Shown: positions 8,587-17,431 of the stretch, piece by piece
Layout: the number at the start of each line of letters is the position of its first letter
How positions within the stretch are numbered: position 1 is the first letter of the stretch
Assembly (NCBI GenBank): GCA_938034385.1
Contig: CALHLC010000050.1
Coordinates: 1-44,858, forward strand
Direction: 5' to 3'
DNA from: an uncultured Bacteriovoracaceae bacterium
GTDB lineage: Bacteria > Bdellovibrionota > Bacteriovoracia > Bacteriovoracales > Bacteriovoracaceae
DNA length: 44,858 bases
Notes under the pieces: generated by a model
The model's input: only the letters and a program-made list of their open reading frames with translations
Databases searched by the model: none
Told to the model about the DNA's origin: nothing
Program-made: the position numbers and the translations under genes

Positions 8587-9144
8587 TTAAAATCCGTAAG
8601 AAAGTCCACCTTGAAAGCTCAAAGCCTCACTATTGAAGGATTCTTCATCGTGTAGAACATCGTAGAGTATTTCTATCCCAAACCCAATACCTCCAAGGCC
8701 ACCAAGTCTATAACCTGCCCCTAAATACCAAGCGTCAGAATCTCTCTTAAAGTCCAACTTGGCACCAGAAACTAGATCTTCATTAGTAATTTTTTGCTTT
8801 AAATACTCATACCTTGTGGTTGCATAAAGATTTGGCATAAGCTTATAAAGTGCAAATACTCTCGGTCCATGAACCTTATTTGATACCTTTAAATTAGTAT
8901 TGCTATCAGAGTTAAACCCATAAGAATATCCCACTCCAGCTCCAAGCTTATTTGAAACCCTATAGCCTAATCCAGGAGAAATTAGAATATTAGTCGAGTT
9001 ACCAAAACTTAGCCCAAGATTACCTGTAAAAAATAGCTTCTCAGTAAAGCTCTTTTTTCTTGTTTCCTTTAAACCTTTCTTATCGTCTGCATAAGCTTGA
9101 GAAACAAGTACACTAAAGAATAAAAATATAAATCTCTTCTTCAT
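8587..9144 (-). CDS. Small outer-membrane beta-barrel protein
   Basis: The 185-residue product has a signal peptide (1-19, cut at AYA-D) followed by alternating hydrophobic strands (LFFTGNLGLSFG, LISPGLGYRVS, LGAGVGYSYGF, LYATTRYEYL, WYLGAGYRLGGLG, FGIEILYDVL). It ends in SYGF, the C-terminal aromatic signature recognised by the BAM machinery. The size suits an eight-stranded barrel; the exact family is not clear. GAGGG precedes the ATG. It sits just after the terminator of the upstream gene, so it may depend on read-through or a promoter within that gene's end. The giant lipoprotein gene follows after 198 bases. Confidence 0.65.
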   Translation of the reverse strand: MKKRFIFLFFSVLVSQAYADDKKGLKETRKKSFTEKLFFTGNLGLSFGNSTNILISPGLGYRVSNKLGAGVGYSYGFNSDSNTNLKVSNKVHGPRVFALYKLMPNLYATTRYEYLKQKITNEDLVSGAKLDFKRDSDAWYLGAGYRLGGLGGIGFGIEILYDVLHDEESFNSEALSFQGGLSYGF

Positions 9145-9151
9145 AAACCCT

Positions 9152-9185
9152 CAAAAAAAAAGGCCGAAAGCATAAACTTCCGGCC
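9152..9185 (-). terminator. Rho-independent terminator after the PG-binding repeat protein
   Basis: On the minus strand GGCCGGAAG, a TTTATG loop and CTTTCGGCC form a stem with one G-T pair, followed by a run of nine T. It ends transcription of the gene at 9211-10164 just before the start codon at 9144. Confidence 0.85.
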
Positions 9186-9210
9186 ATATAATTCATCGTA
9201 AAAACAATAA

Positions 9211-10164
9211 TTACATATTAATGTTTAACTTATTTAAAGTATCATAAGTTAAAGCACCAACAGAAAGACCATTTGTTCTTTGGAATTTCTTAATTGCTCT
9301 AGCAGTATCTGAACCTAAGATACCATCAATTTTACCTGGATTATAACCAGCACCTTTAAGAGCTTTTTGAACTTCTACTACAGTATTTGTATTAGAATTC
9401 GTCTTACAAAGAATTCTAGCCCATACAGTTGAAGATGGAGCTTCAAGAACTCTCTTAGTAATCTCTTTATACTTAGCTGGAATAGTAGAAGGAACTTTTT
9501 GAGCTGGCTCTAAAAGTTTCTTAACTTTAACAATCTTAGTTTTAGCTGGGATCATTTTCTTTTCAACTCTTGAAGGAGTATCAACAACTTTCTTTCTTAC
9601 TGTTTTATAAACAGCTGGAATTTCAATTTCTTTAACTCCTGCTTCAACGTCCATTACAGTCTCTTCAACAGTCTTGTAAACAGCTGGCTTTTTTACTAAA
9701 CATAAAACACCATCAGTGTTTGAATGATCAAGAGCTCCTGCCTCACCTTTTTTCCATGCAGTTGATTCAGGCTTAACCATAATTTTCTTAGTAACAGTTT
9801 TATACTTAGGAGCAGTTTTTACTAATTTAGTACCTGCTTCTTTAACTAGCATTTTTTCTTCAACCCACTTATAAGTTGCAGGGATTACTTTAAGAACTTC
9901 TCTTTCTTCTTCAACAGTAACTGTTTCATTAACAAAACCATACTTTGGAGCAACAGTTTTATAAGTAGTAGTTTCTGGTCTAGTCATAACTTTTTCAGTT
10001 GTAGTTTGATATTTTGCTGGAGTAATAACTTTTGCAAAACATTGACCAGGTTGAGCGTTTGCAGGAATATCATTCCCACTTAAATTAGCAGTAGTAACAG
10101 CTGTTTCGTCTTGATTAGCGAGTAATCCAAACGAAAAAAGTAAAGTAATTAAAAGAACTTTCAT
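9211..10164 (-). CDS. Secreted repeat protein with C-terminal peptidoglycan-binding domain
   Basis: The 317-residue product has a signal peptide (1-16, cut near LLA-N). Residues about 48-245 contain repeated segments built on PAxYKTV followed by charged strands: PAKYQT, APKYGF, PATYKW, APKYKT, PAVYKT twice, PAKTKI, PAKYKE. Residues about 262-315 are a PG_binding_1 domain (VQKALKGAGYNPG-KIDGILGSDT, then AIKKFQ), which binds cell-wall glycan and peptide. Two Cys at the edges of the repeat domain may be bridged. AAAGGAG precedes the ATG and a strong terminator follows, so it is probably monocistronic. It is likely a cell-wall-anchored periplasmic scaffold; the function of the repeats is unknown. 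Confidence 0.75.
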   Translation of the reverse strand: MKVLLITLLFSFGLLANQDETAVTTANLSGNDIPANAQPGQCFAKVITPAKYQTTTEKVMTRPETTTYKTVAPKYGFVNETVTVEEEREVLKVIPATYKWVEEKMLVKEAGTKLVKTAPKYKTVTKKIMVKPESTAWKKGEAGALDHSNTDGVLCLVKKPAVYKTVEETVMDVEAGVKEIEIPAVYKTVRKKVVDTPSRVEKKMIPAKTKIVKVKKLLEPAQKVPSTIPAKYKEITKRVLEAPSSTVWARILCKTNSNTNTVVEVQKALKGAGYNPGKIDGILGSDTARAIKKFQRTNGLSVGALTYDTLNKLNINM

Positions 10165-10236
10165 TTTGTATCTCCTTTATAAAAGTACCATTGAGTAGTA
10201 TTAACATTTAAGCCTAGAAGATAGTCCATTGCTCGG

Positions 10237-10263
10237 GTATCGGCAACTAAATATGTTTGCGGT
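10237..10263 (-). promoter_or_regulatory. Upstream motif ACCGCAAAC-N-GCCGATA before the PG-binding repeat gene
   Basis: On the minus strand ACCGCAAAC is followed by ATATTTAGTT and GCCGATAC. It lies 73-99 bases before the ATG at 10164, and a similar motif precedes the giant lipoprotein. GCCGATA resembles a FliA (sigma-28) -10 element, but the matching -35 TAAA is not at the right distance, so a sigma-28 call is not supported. Confidence 0.3.
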
Positions 10264-10294
10264 AATGACTTATTTGACCTTGCGACTCAAGGCA

Positions 10295-11692
10295 TTAATC
10301 AAGAGAGTTTCTAATTTCTTCCAGCTCGCTGGAGATGAGCTTCTCAGAGATTTCAGGAACGATTTTCCACACTTCTTGAACCAGCTCATCTGCACAAAAG
10401 TTTTTCACAATTGTGGGTAACTCTTGTCTTATTTTTTGCAAGACTTCTTTGCGAATCTCTATTTCTAGATCTTCCCTCAAGTCCTTACTTAACTTTTCAA
10501 TGATCTGGGCCTTAACATCCTCTTTTAACTCAGCTTGGAATTCCTGCTTTATCTCTTCTTTTAAACCAATTAAATCGACTTTAGCTTGATTCTTAACTTC
10601 TTGTGCCTCTTGAGAATTCAATCCTGCAAGAGAAATTGTTGTCTTTGTATTTTCATCCCAAAGGTCATCTTCCAACTCACCTAGGATTTCTTCTTTTAAC
10701 TTAGAAAGTTTTTCTTCATCAGCTTTAAGATCTAATTTCTCTAAATGAATTTTTTCTGAAGTCTGATCCAAGTTCAATGTACCTATCGGCACCAAGGAAG
10801 GAGTCTTGTCATCTACAAGCCGATCAGGCAGTTTTCCTGGATATTCCAAATCATCGTTAGAAGGCAATTTTGTATGAACAGTTTCTTCACTTTCTGATAC
10901 GGGAGGTAACTCTTGAGGCAATGCAGGTTCTGCAATCATCTCTGGAACTTGTACTTCATCTTCAATAAGCGGTGGTAAATCAGGTGCAACTACATCCGGC
11001 ATTGTCTCATCCATTCCACTTAAAGGCGGCAGCTCAGGGACCAAGTCAGAAATTTCCTCTAAAGGAGGAGGAAGATCAACTAAACTCTGATCAATAATCT
11101 CAGGAAGTTCATTTTCTAAACTTGCAGAATCAAAACCGGGATTAATACTTTTATTTTTTTCATCCAACATAGGAGGCAAGTCCATTCCCCAATCTTGTTC
11201 ACTTGTTCGCTCATCAACTGGAAAATTTTCTTGTGCATCCAATGAACTAACTATTTCGTTCATAGGGTCATTGTCTTCGAGACCTTCCGTCCCAGCTAAA
11301 CTCTTATCTATCAAATTATTAGAAGTTAAGCTTTGCAGAATTGCTTTATCATAAATATTTAAAAACTTTTCAGCATCAAAAGGCTTAAAAATATAATCTT
11401 CAATTTTATTAGCCTCAATTTTATTTTCATCAACGGCATCAAAGGTTCCAAATAGAATGATTACCTTAACATCGTTTTTATTTTTTAAAATGTTTGCAAG
11501 GTCATAGCCATCTTTATTATCACTTAAACTAAAATCAAGAAAAACAATATCAGCTTTTTTCTCTTCTAATTTTTCAAAGAGTTCAGCTTCGGATGAACAA
11601 GCTTGAATTTCACACTCTCTTTCGTCTAGAATAATTTCAACAACTTTCTGAATATTTTTACTATCATCAGCAATGATAACTTTATGAGTCAT
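10295..11692 (-). CDS. RomR-like response regulator (receiver domain, Pro-rich linker, Glu-rich helical tail)
   Basis: Residues 1-120 form a receiver domain with the acidic pair D9/D10, phosphoacceptor D53 (IVFLDFS), T83 and K103-P104, so it should accept a phosphoryl group. Residues about 125-300 are acidic and Pro-rich with repeated [DE]LPP motifs. Residues about 320-465 are long charged helices ending in VWKIVPEISEKLI, a motif I associate with the C-termini of deltaproteobacterial response regulators. REC plus Pro-rich linker plus Glu-rich tail is the architecture of RomR, the pole-marking protein of Myxococcus that is tied to MglA and to predation in Bdellovibrio. RomR identity is inferred from architecture. 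A TATACT box lies six bases from the ATG, yet the gene also closes the FHA operon (39 bases after the PP2C gene). Confidence 0.7.
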   Translation of the reverse strand: MTHKVIIADDSKNIQKVVEIILDERECEIQACSSEAELFEKLEEKKADIVFLDFSLSDNKDGYDLANILKNKNDVKVIILFGTFDAVDENKIEANKIEDYIFKPFDAEKFLNIYDKAILQSLTSNNLIDKSLAGTEGLEDNDPMNEIVSSLDAQENFPVDERTSEQDWGMDLPPMLDEKNKSINPGFDSASLENELPEIIDQSLVDLPPPLEEISDLVPELPPLSGMDETMPDVVAPDLPPLIEDEVQVPEMIAEPALPQELPPVSESEETVHTKLPSNDDLEYPGKLPDRLVDDKTPSLVPIGTLNLDQTSEKIHLEKLDLKADEEKLSKLKEEILGELEDDLWDENTKTTISLAGLNSQEAQEVKNQAKVDLIGLKEEIKQEFQAELKEDVKAQIIEKLSKDLREDLEIEIRKEVLQKIRQELPTIVKNFCADELVQEVWKIVPEISEKLISSELEEIRNSLD

Positions 11693-11698
11693 ACTAAA

Positions 11699-11704
11699 AG
11701 TATA
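11699..11704 (-). promoter_or_regulatory. -10-like TATACT directly before the RomR-like start
   Basis: TATACT, then TTTAGT, then ATG on the minus strand. Transcription would start at or next to the ATG, giving a leaderless message. No Shine-Dalgarno is present. No clear -35 was found. Confidence 0.4.
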
Positions 11705-11731
11705 TTAAGCTATTTGGGTACTTGTAAATTT

Positions 11732-12460
11732 CTAATATTCTAAAATAATAACTGACTGATTATCTTGGTTACCCTTAGTGTTATTAAGATCTAATACTTC
11801 TTCCAAGTGTTCTTGAGTAAGCTCTTTTTTACTTAACCAATTCAAAATCTCAGAATCACTTAAATGAGAAAATGCTCCATCCGTTCCCATAATGAATCTA
11901 TCGCCCTTATGTATTTCAAACTCTTTTACAAAGTATAACAAGTCAAAATTCATTCCTACAGGTGACATAGGTATATAACTCATTTGATCATCTTGGCGTA
12001 TCGAGTTTAAGCATAGATCATTTTTATAGACTGAGTGAATAACATTATTTCTAATTAAGTATGTAAAGCCTGATCCCACTGAAACAATATTTAGCTTACT
12101 TCCTGCCTGGCTAGCAAACTGTCCAGTTACTGCGGCCCTTGCGAAGTTATCCTTAGAGAGGTTTTCTTTAAAAAGATCTTTGTGAGAAAAGTGTAAACAG
12201 TTAATTAAAGAATTTAGTTCTAAGTTATAAAGATTATTAAAATAAAAAGGCATTGTAGCTTCAGGGTCTTTAGAAAACTTGAGGTAGTGATCCTTTATAC
12301 TCATCGCCGTTTTTTCTACAGCAATATCTCCAATACCAGATCCGCCCATTCCATCTAGCACTAAAAACAACAAGTGCTTCAAGTCATACAAACAAAGGTC
12401 TTCATTTACATGAAGAACAGGACCCTTCCTGGAAACTGTTATGTACTTTCTTAAATCCAT
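11732..12460 (-). CDS. PP2C-family serine/threonine protein phosphatase
   Basis: The 242-residue product carries the metal-binding motifs of PP2C phosphatases in order: NED (19-21), LDGMGG (35-40), GTDGAFSHLSD near 200, and QDNQSV near the C-terminus. These place the acidic residues for the binuclear Mn/Mg centre, so it should be catalytically competent. It is soluble, with no signal or membrane span. PP2C enzymes in such clusters remove phosphate from Thr residues read by FHA domains. Here three FHA proteins are encoded immediately upstream, and the ATG follows the last FHA gene's stop by two bases, implying translational coupling. No Ser/Thr kinase is in the window; the matching kinase must be elsewhere. 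Confidence 0.85.
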   Translation of the reverse strand: MDLRKYITVSRKGPVLHVNEDLCLYDLKHLLFLVLDGMGGSGIGDIAVEKTAMSIKDHYLKFSKDPEATMPFYFNNLYNLELNSLINCLHFSHKDLFKENLSKDNFARAAVTGQFASQAGSKLNIVSVGSGFTYLIRNNVIHSVYKNDLCLNSIRQDDQMSYIPMSPVGMNFDLLYFVKEFEIHKGDRFIMGTDGAFSHLSDSEILNWLSKKELTQEHLEEVLDLNNTKGNQDNQSVIILEY

Positions 12461-12462
12461 GA

Positions 12463-14625
12463 TTATTCAATATTATAAAATTTTATAAGTCTCTCTTTTG
12501 CTTTAGAGTAATAATAACTCCCTATCGGTGCAATTTGTAAAACTTCTTCAAATTTCTCTTTTGCATCTCTGTGTAAACTAATTGACTCAGAAATTAACCC
12601 TTCACGATAGACATTCATGGCCTTTGATTTAATTAAAATTTTTATTGAGTTCGATTCATTGATCGCTTCTACATTTGTTGGGTTCACTTTTAGCACTTCT
12701 TGGTATGACTCAAATGCATTCTTAAAGTCTTCTCCGTTTTTAAAAGCTCTTGCTTTGGATAAGTAGCTCTCTTCTTGACCAGTCATTTTCTCAAAGATCT
12801 CTTTTCTTAGCTCTTCACCTTTTAAAGTTAAAACCTCGTCAACATTAGCAATAGATCTATATTCATCCGTTTTTTTATAAGCTTTATATAATTCATTTTG
12901 TTCAAGGAAGTTATCAGTCTCTTTAAGTTTCAATAAAAACTTTTCCTTTGCTAAACGTTTTGTTTCTTTTTTCTGCTTTTCACTTTCAATAGCATTTTTT
13001 ATTAACTCTACTTCTTTCTTGATACTAACAACTTCAATGTTTTCAGGATCTATTTCATAAACCTTAGAGAGATAAGTTTCAACCAATTCGAGGTTTCGAG
13101 ATTTCAGAGCACTTTGAGCTTTTTCAATATGTACTGCAACTTTTTTACTTCTCTCAAGTCTCTCTTCTGTTTCTATTCTTTTCTTTTCAAGCTCTTCAAG
13201 ATTCTCTAGCCCTTCTTGAGAAGCTAGAACTAATTGTTGAGTTTGTTTAAAGTCTTTATCTATAGATTGCACTAAATCTAGTTCATAAAGAGACTGTGCA
13301 TAATCACCTTCTTCAAAAGCCGTTTTTGCCAGATGATAATGATCATTTAAATACTCAATTTCATCCTCAGTGAAAGTCGTTTCAAGTTCTAGAGGTTCTT
13401 CTTTGTTAATATTAGCAACCTCTCTATCTGCACTTTCTAAAACTGTCTCCGTTTTTACAACTGCTTGGCTAGCTGGTCCTTCACTTTCATCATCTAGGAC
13501 AACCCATGCTAATCCAAAAACAACAACAGTATAAATTAAATACTTTCTTTTTTGCTCACTATTACTGCCGCCATTTTTTGAAAAAAGTTTTCCAAAAAGA
13601 CTCTTACTCTTTTTTTCTGCATTTTCGCCTTCTTCAGAAAAAACAGCAACATCATCGTAACCACCCAGAGTCTCCTCTTGATAATCTATTTCTTGATCAT
13701 TGATAGGCATTAATCTTTTCAATTCATCTTCAACAAACTTACTTTCAAGATTTAGAACAAAGCTTACATTTCCTATTAAAATTTCATCACCTTTTACAAG
13801 GTTGGCCTTATTAACCTTATCACCGTTTAGATATATCCCATTTTGAGATTTCATATCTTCGATAACGATGTTCTTTCCTTTTACTTCAATCTTTGCGTGT
13901 ACTGATGAAATCTCATCATCTTCTAAAACAATATGACACTTCTTTTTACTACGCCCTATATAAATAATGTTCTTATCTATAGCATATTTTTGATTGGCAA
14001 TATCAGGACCGGAAATAATCAAAGAGTAATTTAAGAAATCTGTAATCACTGCTGTATTATCTGAGTCATAAGAATCTTCGCTTACAACTTCAACTAGATC
14101 ATTATCTAATTCATTAAAGCTATTTGAATCAAATGAATCGTCCATATCTGAAAAAGTTAACTCATCAGAGTCTTGATCTAATCCAAGCTCCTCTGATCCT
14201 TCTGACAATTTAATATCATCTGAATTTGAACCTAAGATTTCTGTTTCTTGATTTAATAAAATTGCTTCATCTTGTTGGGGGGCATCTTGCTTAATCGTTT
14301 GCTCCAACTCAACACTATGTGAAGAGACAGCTTGAGCAAATCCAGAAACTCTTATTACATAATCAAAAAACGTTAATACATCATTTTCAGAAATAATTGC
14401 TTGAGTAACATTAGAACCATTTACTTTTACATTACCTGATCCCGAAACATCCTTTAAAGATAAAATATCATTAGAATAAGAAAGAAGTATATGCTCTCGA
14501 GAAACTCTATGATCCTCAAGCGTTAGATCACATATGGCAGATCGACCTACCAATACTTCGAACTCAGAAACATCTTTTTCTAAGCTTCGTAATTCAATGT
14601 CAGTTTTGTAGACAACGAATTTCAC
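12463..14625 (-). CDS. Membrane protein with two FHA domains and periplasmic TPR-like repeats
   Basis: FHA domain 1 spans residues 1-96 (VGRS, HRVSREH, SGSGNVKVNG). An acidic Asp/Ser/Glu-rich linker runs 100-195. FHA domain 2 spans 199-294 (IGRSKKKC, EISSVHA, SQNGIYLNG). A single membrane span lies at about 361-377 after a basic Ser/Lys stretch. The rest (about 415-715) is helical with TPR-like units (AFEEGDYAQSL, ALKSRNLELVE, AFKNGEDFKNAF) and coiled coil, probably in the periplasm. FHA domains bind phosphothreonine peptides. The start is GTG at 14625, inside the preceding FHA gene (26-base overlap), with AGGGG upstream. It looks like a transmembrane scaffold relaying cytosolic phospho-signals to an envelope complex; that role is inferred. 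Confidence 0.8.
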   Translation of the reverse strand: MKFVVYKTDIELRSLEKDVSEFEVLVGRSAICDLTLEDHRVSREHILLSYSNDILSLKDVSGSGNVKVNGSNVTQAIISENDVLTFFDYVIRVSGFAQAVSSHSVELEQTIKQDAPQQDEAILLNQETEILGSNSDDIKLSEGSEELGLDQDSDELTFSDMDDSFDSNSFNELDNDLVEVVSEDSYDSDNTAVITDFLNYSLIISGPDIANQKYAIDKNIIYIGRSKKKCHIVLEDDEISSVHAKIEVKGKNIVIEDMKSQNGIYLNGDKVNKANLVKGDEILIGNVSFVLNLESKFVEDELKRLMPINDQEIDYQEETLGGYDDVAVFSEEGENAEKKSKSLFGKLFSKNGGSNSEQKRKYLIYTVVVFGLAWVVLDDESEGPASQAVVKTETVLESADREVANINKEEPLELETTFTEDEIEYLNDHYHLAKTAFEEGDYAQSLYELDLVQSIDKDFKQTQQLVLASQEGLENLEELEKKRIETEERLERSKKVAVHIEKAQSALKSRNLELVETYLSKVYEIDPENIEVVSIKKEVELIKNAIESEKQKKETKRLAKEKFLLKLKETDNFLEQNELYKAYKKTDEYRSIANVDEVLTLKGEELRKEIFEKMTGQEESYLSKARAFKNGEDFKNAFESYQEVLKVNPTNVEAINESNSIKILIKSKAMNVYREGLISESISLHRDAKEKFEEVLQIAPIGSYYYSKAKERLIKFYNIE

Positions 14626-15568
14626 CTAATTCATACCCCTGTTCTTTTTCTATTTTTTTTATATTCTTCATTGCTTGGATATATCTCACATTTTTAGGAT
14701 ATTCCTGCAACAACCTAATTATAGCACAATACGATACTAATGCCCTTTCTGCATTTATTGTAGCCAAATTTCTTTGAGCTTCAATATTATATTTGGTCAC
14801 TAGACTCTCTATACCCTCATAAGCTTTTTTCTTATAAAACCTTGCCTGACTATCTGAAGGGTTTTCATCTAAAGCGGCATTAAACTCACTTAAGGCCCTA
14901 AAATAATTACCTTCACGTAACTCTCGTCTTCCTTGTTGTATAAGAGAAAGAACTTTTGAATCTATTTTCTTGTTCTGAGACTTTGTCTCAATATTAATTT
15001 TTTTAGCCAAGCTTTCTTGATTGCTGACTTTTCGTGTAATCTTCTTTCTTGTCTTAACGACCTTCGCTTCTTCAGTTCCTTCTTCTGAAATAATTAAAAA
15101 ACCTACAATTAAAATTAAGACCCCTGAAACCAAAGGTATTATTGATTTTTTCTTAACGTTAGACTTTATAGAAGTAAGCCCCTTGCTTAGGGAATCCTCA
15201 AAAGAATGAAAGCCAGTTGTTCCATATTCAATATCAATTCTAAAAATAGTATGACCAATAATTAAACGATCATGTTTTTTTAATTTTTCTTGAATAACTT
15301 TTCTATCATTTACTATAATACCATTTTGAGACTTTAAGTCAGTAACCATAAGCTCACCATTTAACCAGACAAGCTCAGCGTGATTTCTCGATGTTTTCGA
15401 ATCATTTAGAGGAATATCACTTTTTGGATCTCGGCCTACAACTTTCCTTTGACCGTCTTTAATTGTAAATGACTGACCTCGTCTTACTCCTGTTAGAAAA
15501 GTTAGCCTAAAAAAATGCTTCGTATTTTCAATCCCAGGTGAATGTATGTTTTGTAAACCTCTATTCAT
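14600..15568 (-). CDS. FHA-domain membrane protein with TPR-like C-terminus
   Basis: The 322-residue product has an FHA domain at about 20-113 (VVGRDPKSD, SKTSRNHAEL, LKSQNGIIVND), a membrane span at 143-160 (IIPLVSGVLILIVGFLII), and a helical region with TPR-like units at about 206-300 (REGNYFRALSEFNAALDENP). The layout is a one-FHA version of the next gene's product, so the two probably arose by duplication and may form a heteromeric complex. It starts two bases after the preceding FHA-sensor gene and overlaps the following one by 26 bases. Binding of phosphothreonine is expected because the conserved Arg, Ser and Asn of the FHA loops are present. Confidence 0.8.
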   Translation of the reverse strand: MNRGLQNIHSPGIENTKHFFRLTFLTGVRRGQSFTIKDGQRKVVGRDPKSDIPLNDSKTSRNHAELVWLNGELMVTDLKSQNGIIVNDRKVIQEKLKKHDRLIIGHTIFRIDIEYGTTGFHSFEDSLSKGLTSIKSNVKKKSIIPLVSGVLILIVGFLIISEEGTEEAKVVKTRKKITRKVSNQESLAKKINIETKSQNKKIDSKVLSLIQQGRRELREGNYFRALSEFNAALDENPSDSQARFYKKKAYEGIESLVTKYNIEAQRNLATINAERALVSYCAIIRLLQEYPKNVRYIQAMKNIKKIEKEQGYELGEIRCLQN

Positions 15569-15570
15569 TA

Positions 15571-17094
15571 TTATGCCTGTTTAAATCCAATTATATGGGC
15601 CTTGGCATAACCGTCCTTACCCATCAAAGAACTCACAGTAATAGTATACTCTGTCCCACTAATATCACCTATTTCTTCACAATTCGCTCCCATTTCATCA
15701 CTTGATTGATCACATAGAGATATAATCTTGGCAACTAAAGACTGATCACGAATTATATCAGAGAGGTCTTGATCCAAAGATAAATTTTCTCTAATTCCAA
15801 TCAAGTCTTCAGCTTCCTGGTTTATTCTTTTTATCTGTTTTTCAGCATTTAATACCATCCCTGCTCCAGGATAACCTGCAACTATTTCACTGAGACTTGC
15901 AATATAATCATCATCACTTTCTAAGGAATCAAATGAAACTTCGTCCCCATTTTTCAATTCGTTTAACTGATTAATGGACTGGTTTAGAATTGCTTCTAAA
16001 GGCAACATATCCTCAAATAACATTTTCTTTTCTATTCGATTCTTATTTCCTTGTAGAACTTCATTCGCCTCTTTAATTAAAACATCAAGATGTTTTTGTG
16101 TTAAAAAGTAAATCAAGAGGTAACAAAGAAACCCAATTATAGCTGACTTCAAAAGAGCCTCTAAATAAGACACACTACTTAAGTTTTCTAACTCGATTAA
16201 ACTCTCTGGATTAAAAACAATTGAAATAACACCAACAACTTGATCTCGTTGACTTTCTAGGTTTCTTGCAAAAATTCCTTTTGCAACACCAATTCTACCC
16301 TCTCCTAAGTTTTCAACATAATGATAATTGTAATCGTTTTTGCTTTCTATCATCTGCTTAGCTTCTACTGTAAAGGGATGATTCACATAAACATTTTTCC
16401 TCTCAGTAGATTTTATAACTATGCCTTTTCTATCAAGAAGATAGTATTCAACAACACTCTTTTCTCTTTCTAAAAAATTTAGATTAATTTGATCAAACTC
16501 GTTTTGATATAAGTATGCTGAATTTCTTCGTGAGACTTCTTCTGCATGCTGTTTAACTCTGTTGATAACCTCAGAAAGAACTAATCCTTCTGTTCTATCC
16601 AATACAGATGAGACCGAAATAAAAACAACTAAAGCAATAGTCGCTGCAAGAAAGATGCTTATAAGATTCTTCCATTCTGAACCTTGGTTCATTGAAAAGA
16701 TCATAGGCATGAATTTGTTTTTAAAATAAAAACTCACCTTCCCAAATAAGGATTTCGGAACTTCTTCTTTTTCTTCAACATAAGTTTGTTTTTTAATTTT
16801 CTTTACTTGGACCTTTATTAGTTTAAATGAAGCTCCAGGAATAGAGATTACATCTCCCTCTCGTAAAGATTTTTCTTGAATAATCTTATTATTAACAAAA
16901 GTACCATTGGAACTACCTAAGTCCTTCATACTTATGAATTCTTCATTCACTAGTAATGAAAAATGCTTCTTTGATATTCCTTTAGAAGTAATTTGATGAT
17001 CTGCTCCCATATCACTACCAAAAATATTTTCTCCATCGTCCAAGGAAAATTTTTTGCCTCTCACATCTCCGGCGACCCCGACTAATCTAAACAT
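15571..17094 (-). CDS. FHA-domain transmembrane sensor with periplasmic domain and PAS-like tail
   Basis: ATG at 17094 is chosen because GGAGG lies six bases upstream; an in-frame start farther up would lie inside the DUF192 gene without a binding site. The 507 residues comprise an FHA domain (1-97; FGSDM, SKGISKKHF, LGSSNGTFVN), membrane span 1 (143-165), a periplasmic domain of about 145 residues (166-312) resembling a CACHE/double-PAS sensor, span 2 (313-332), a short helical linker, and a PAS-like cytosolic domain (about 400-507). No histidine kinase, cyclase or phosphatase output follows. The FHA Arg position is Ser in FGSDM, so phosphothreonine binding may be weakened. It probably converts an external cue into an interaction change in this FHA cluster. 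Confidence 0.75.
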   Translation of the reverse strand: MFRLVGVAGDVRGKKFSLDDGENIFGSDMGADHQITSKGISKKHFSLLVNEEFISMKDLGSSNGTFVNNKIIQEKSLREGDVISIPGASFKLIKVQVKKIKKQTYVEEKEEVPKSLFGKVSFYFKNKFMPMIFSMNQGSEWKNLISIFLAATIALVVFISVSSVLDRTEGLVLSEVINRVKQHAEEVSRRNSAYLYQNEFDQINLNFLEREKSVVEYYLLDRKGIVIKSTERKNVYVNHPFTVEAKQMIESKNDYNYHYVENLGEGRIGVAKGIFARNLESQRDQVVGVISIVFNPESLIELENLSSVSYLEALLKSAIIGFLCYLLIYFLTQKHLDVLIKEANEVLQGNKNRIEKKMLFEDMLPLEAILNQSINQLNELKNGDEVSFDSLESDDDYIASLSEIVAGYPGAGMVLNAEKQIKRINQEAEDLIGIRENLSLDQDLSDIIRDQSLVAKIISLCDQSSDEMGANCEEIGDISGTEYTITVSSLMGKDGYAKAHIIGFKQA

Positions 17095-17431
17095 CAGAAA
17101 CCTCCAAGATGGTTCCGACTTCAATCTCATATTTCCTTAAAGTTCCGCAAGGTAATTCTAGTGCTGCTTTCGCTTTTAGTTGGTACCCACTAATTCTCCA
17201 AGGCTTCATCCCTTCTATGACCTTTATAACTTTCTTATCTTTATCCCAAAAAACAATATCAATAGGCTCGCACATAAATGAAGTATGTAAGCTTCCAGGC
17301 TTCGAAAAAATCAAACCATGCTTAATGTTTTTTTGAAACATTAAGCCTTTTAAACGTTCAAAAAACGAGATCGCCCAATAAATTGGGAGTTCAATTTTTT
17401 GATTATTCGCTATTACTCTCATCTCTTTCAT
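17087..17431 (-). CDS. DUF192 family protein
   Basis: The 114-residue product matches the DUF192 (COG1430) fold: F-xER-xxGLM near residues 24-32, a conserved LHTSFMCEPIDIVFWD stretch, then a hydrophobic strand and a final LPCGTL segment. Most homologues are exported or lipidated, but this one lacks a signal peptide. The biochemical function of DUF192 is unknown. The gene starts with ATG in an ATGA overlap with the TadC-like gene and its 3' end overlaps the FHA-sensor start by eight bases, so it is a fixed member of this operon. DUF192 genes next to secretion-platform genes are worth noting; here the link is by position only. Confidence 0.75.
   Translation of the reverse strand: MKEMRVIANNQKIELPIYWAISFFERLKGLMFQKNIKHGLIFSKPGSLHTSFMCEPIDIVFWDKDKKVIKVIEGMKPWRISGYQLKAKAALELPCGTLRKYEIEVGTILEVSDV

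Noticed and set aside
10237-10263. FliA (sigma-28) promoter
   Set aside because: GCCGATA fits the -10, but no TAAA element lies at the required distance.
15571-17130. Longer start for the FHA-sensor protein
   Set aside because: The FHA domain begins at the ATG at 17094, which has GGAGG at good spacing; the extra residues lie inside the DUF192 gene.
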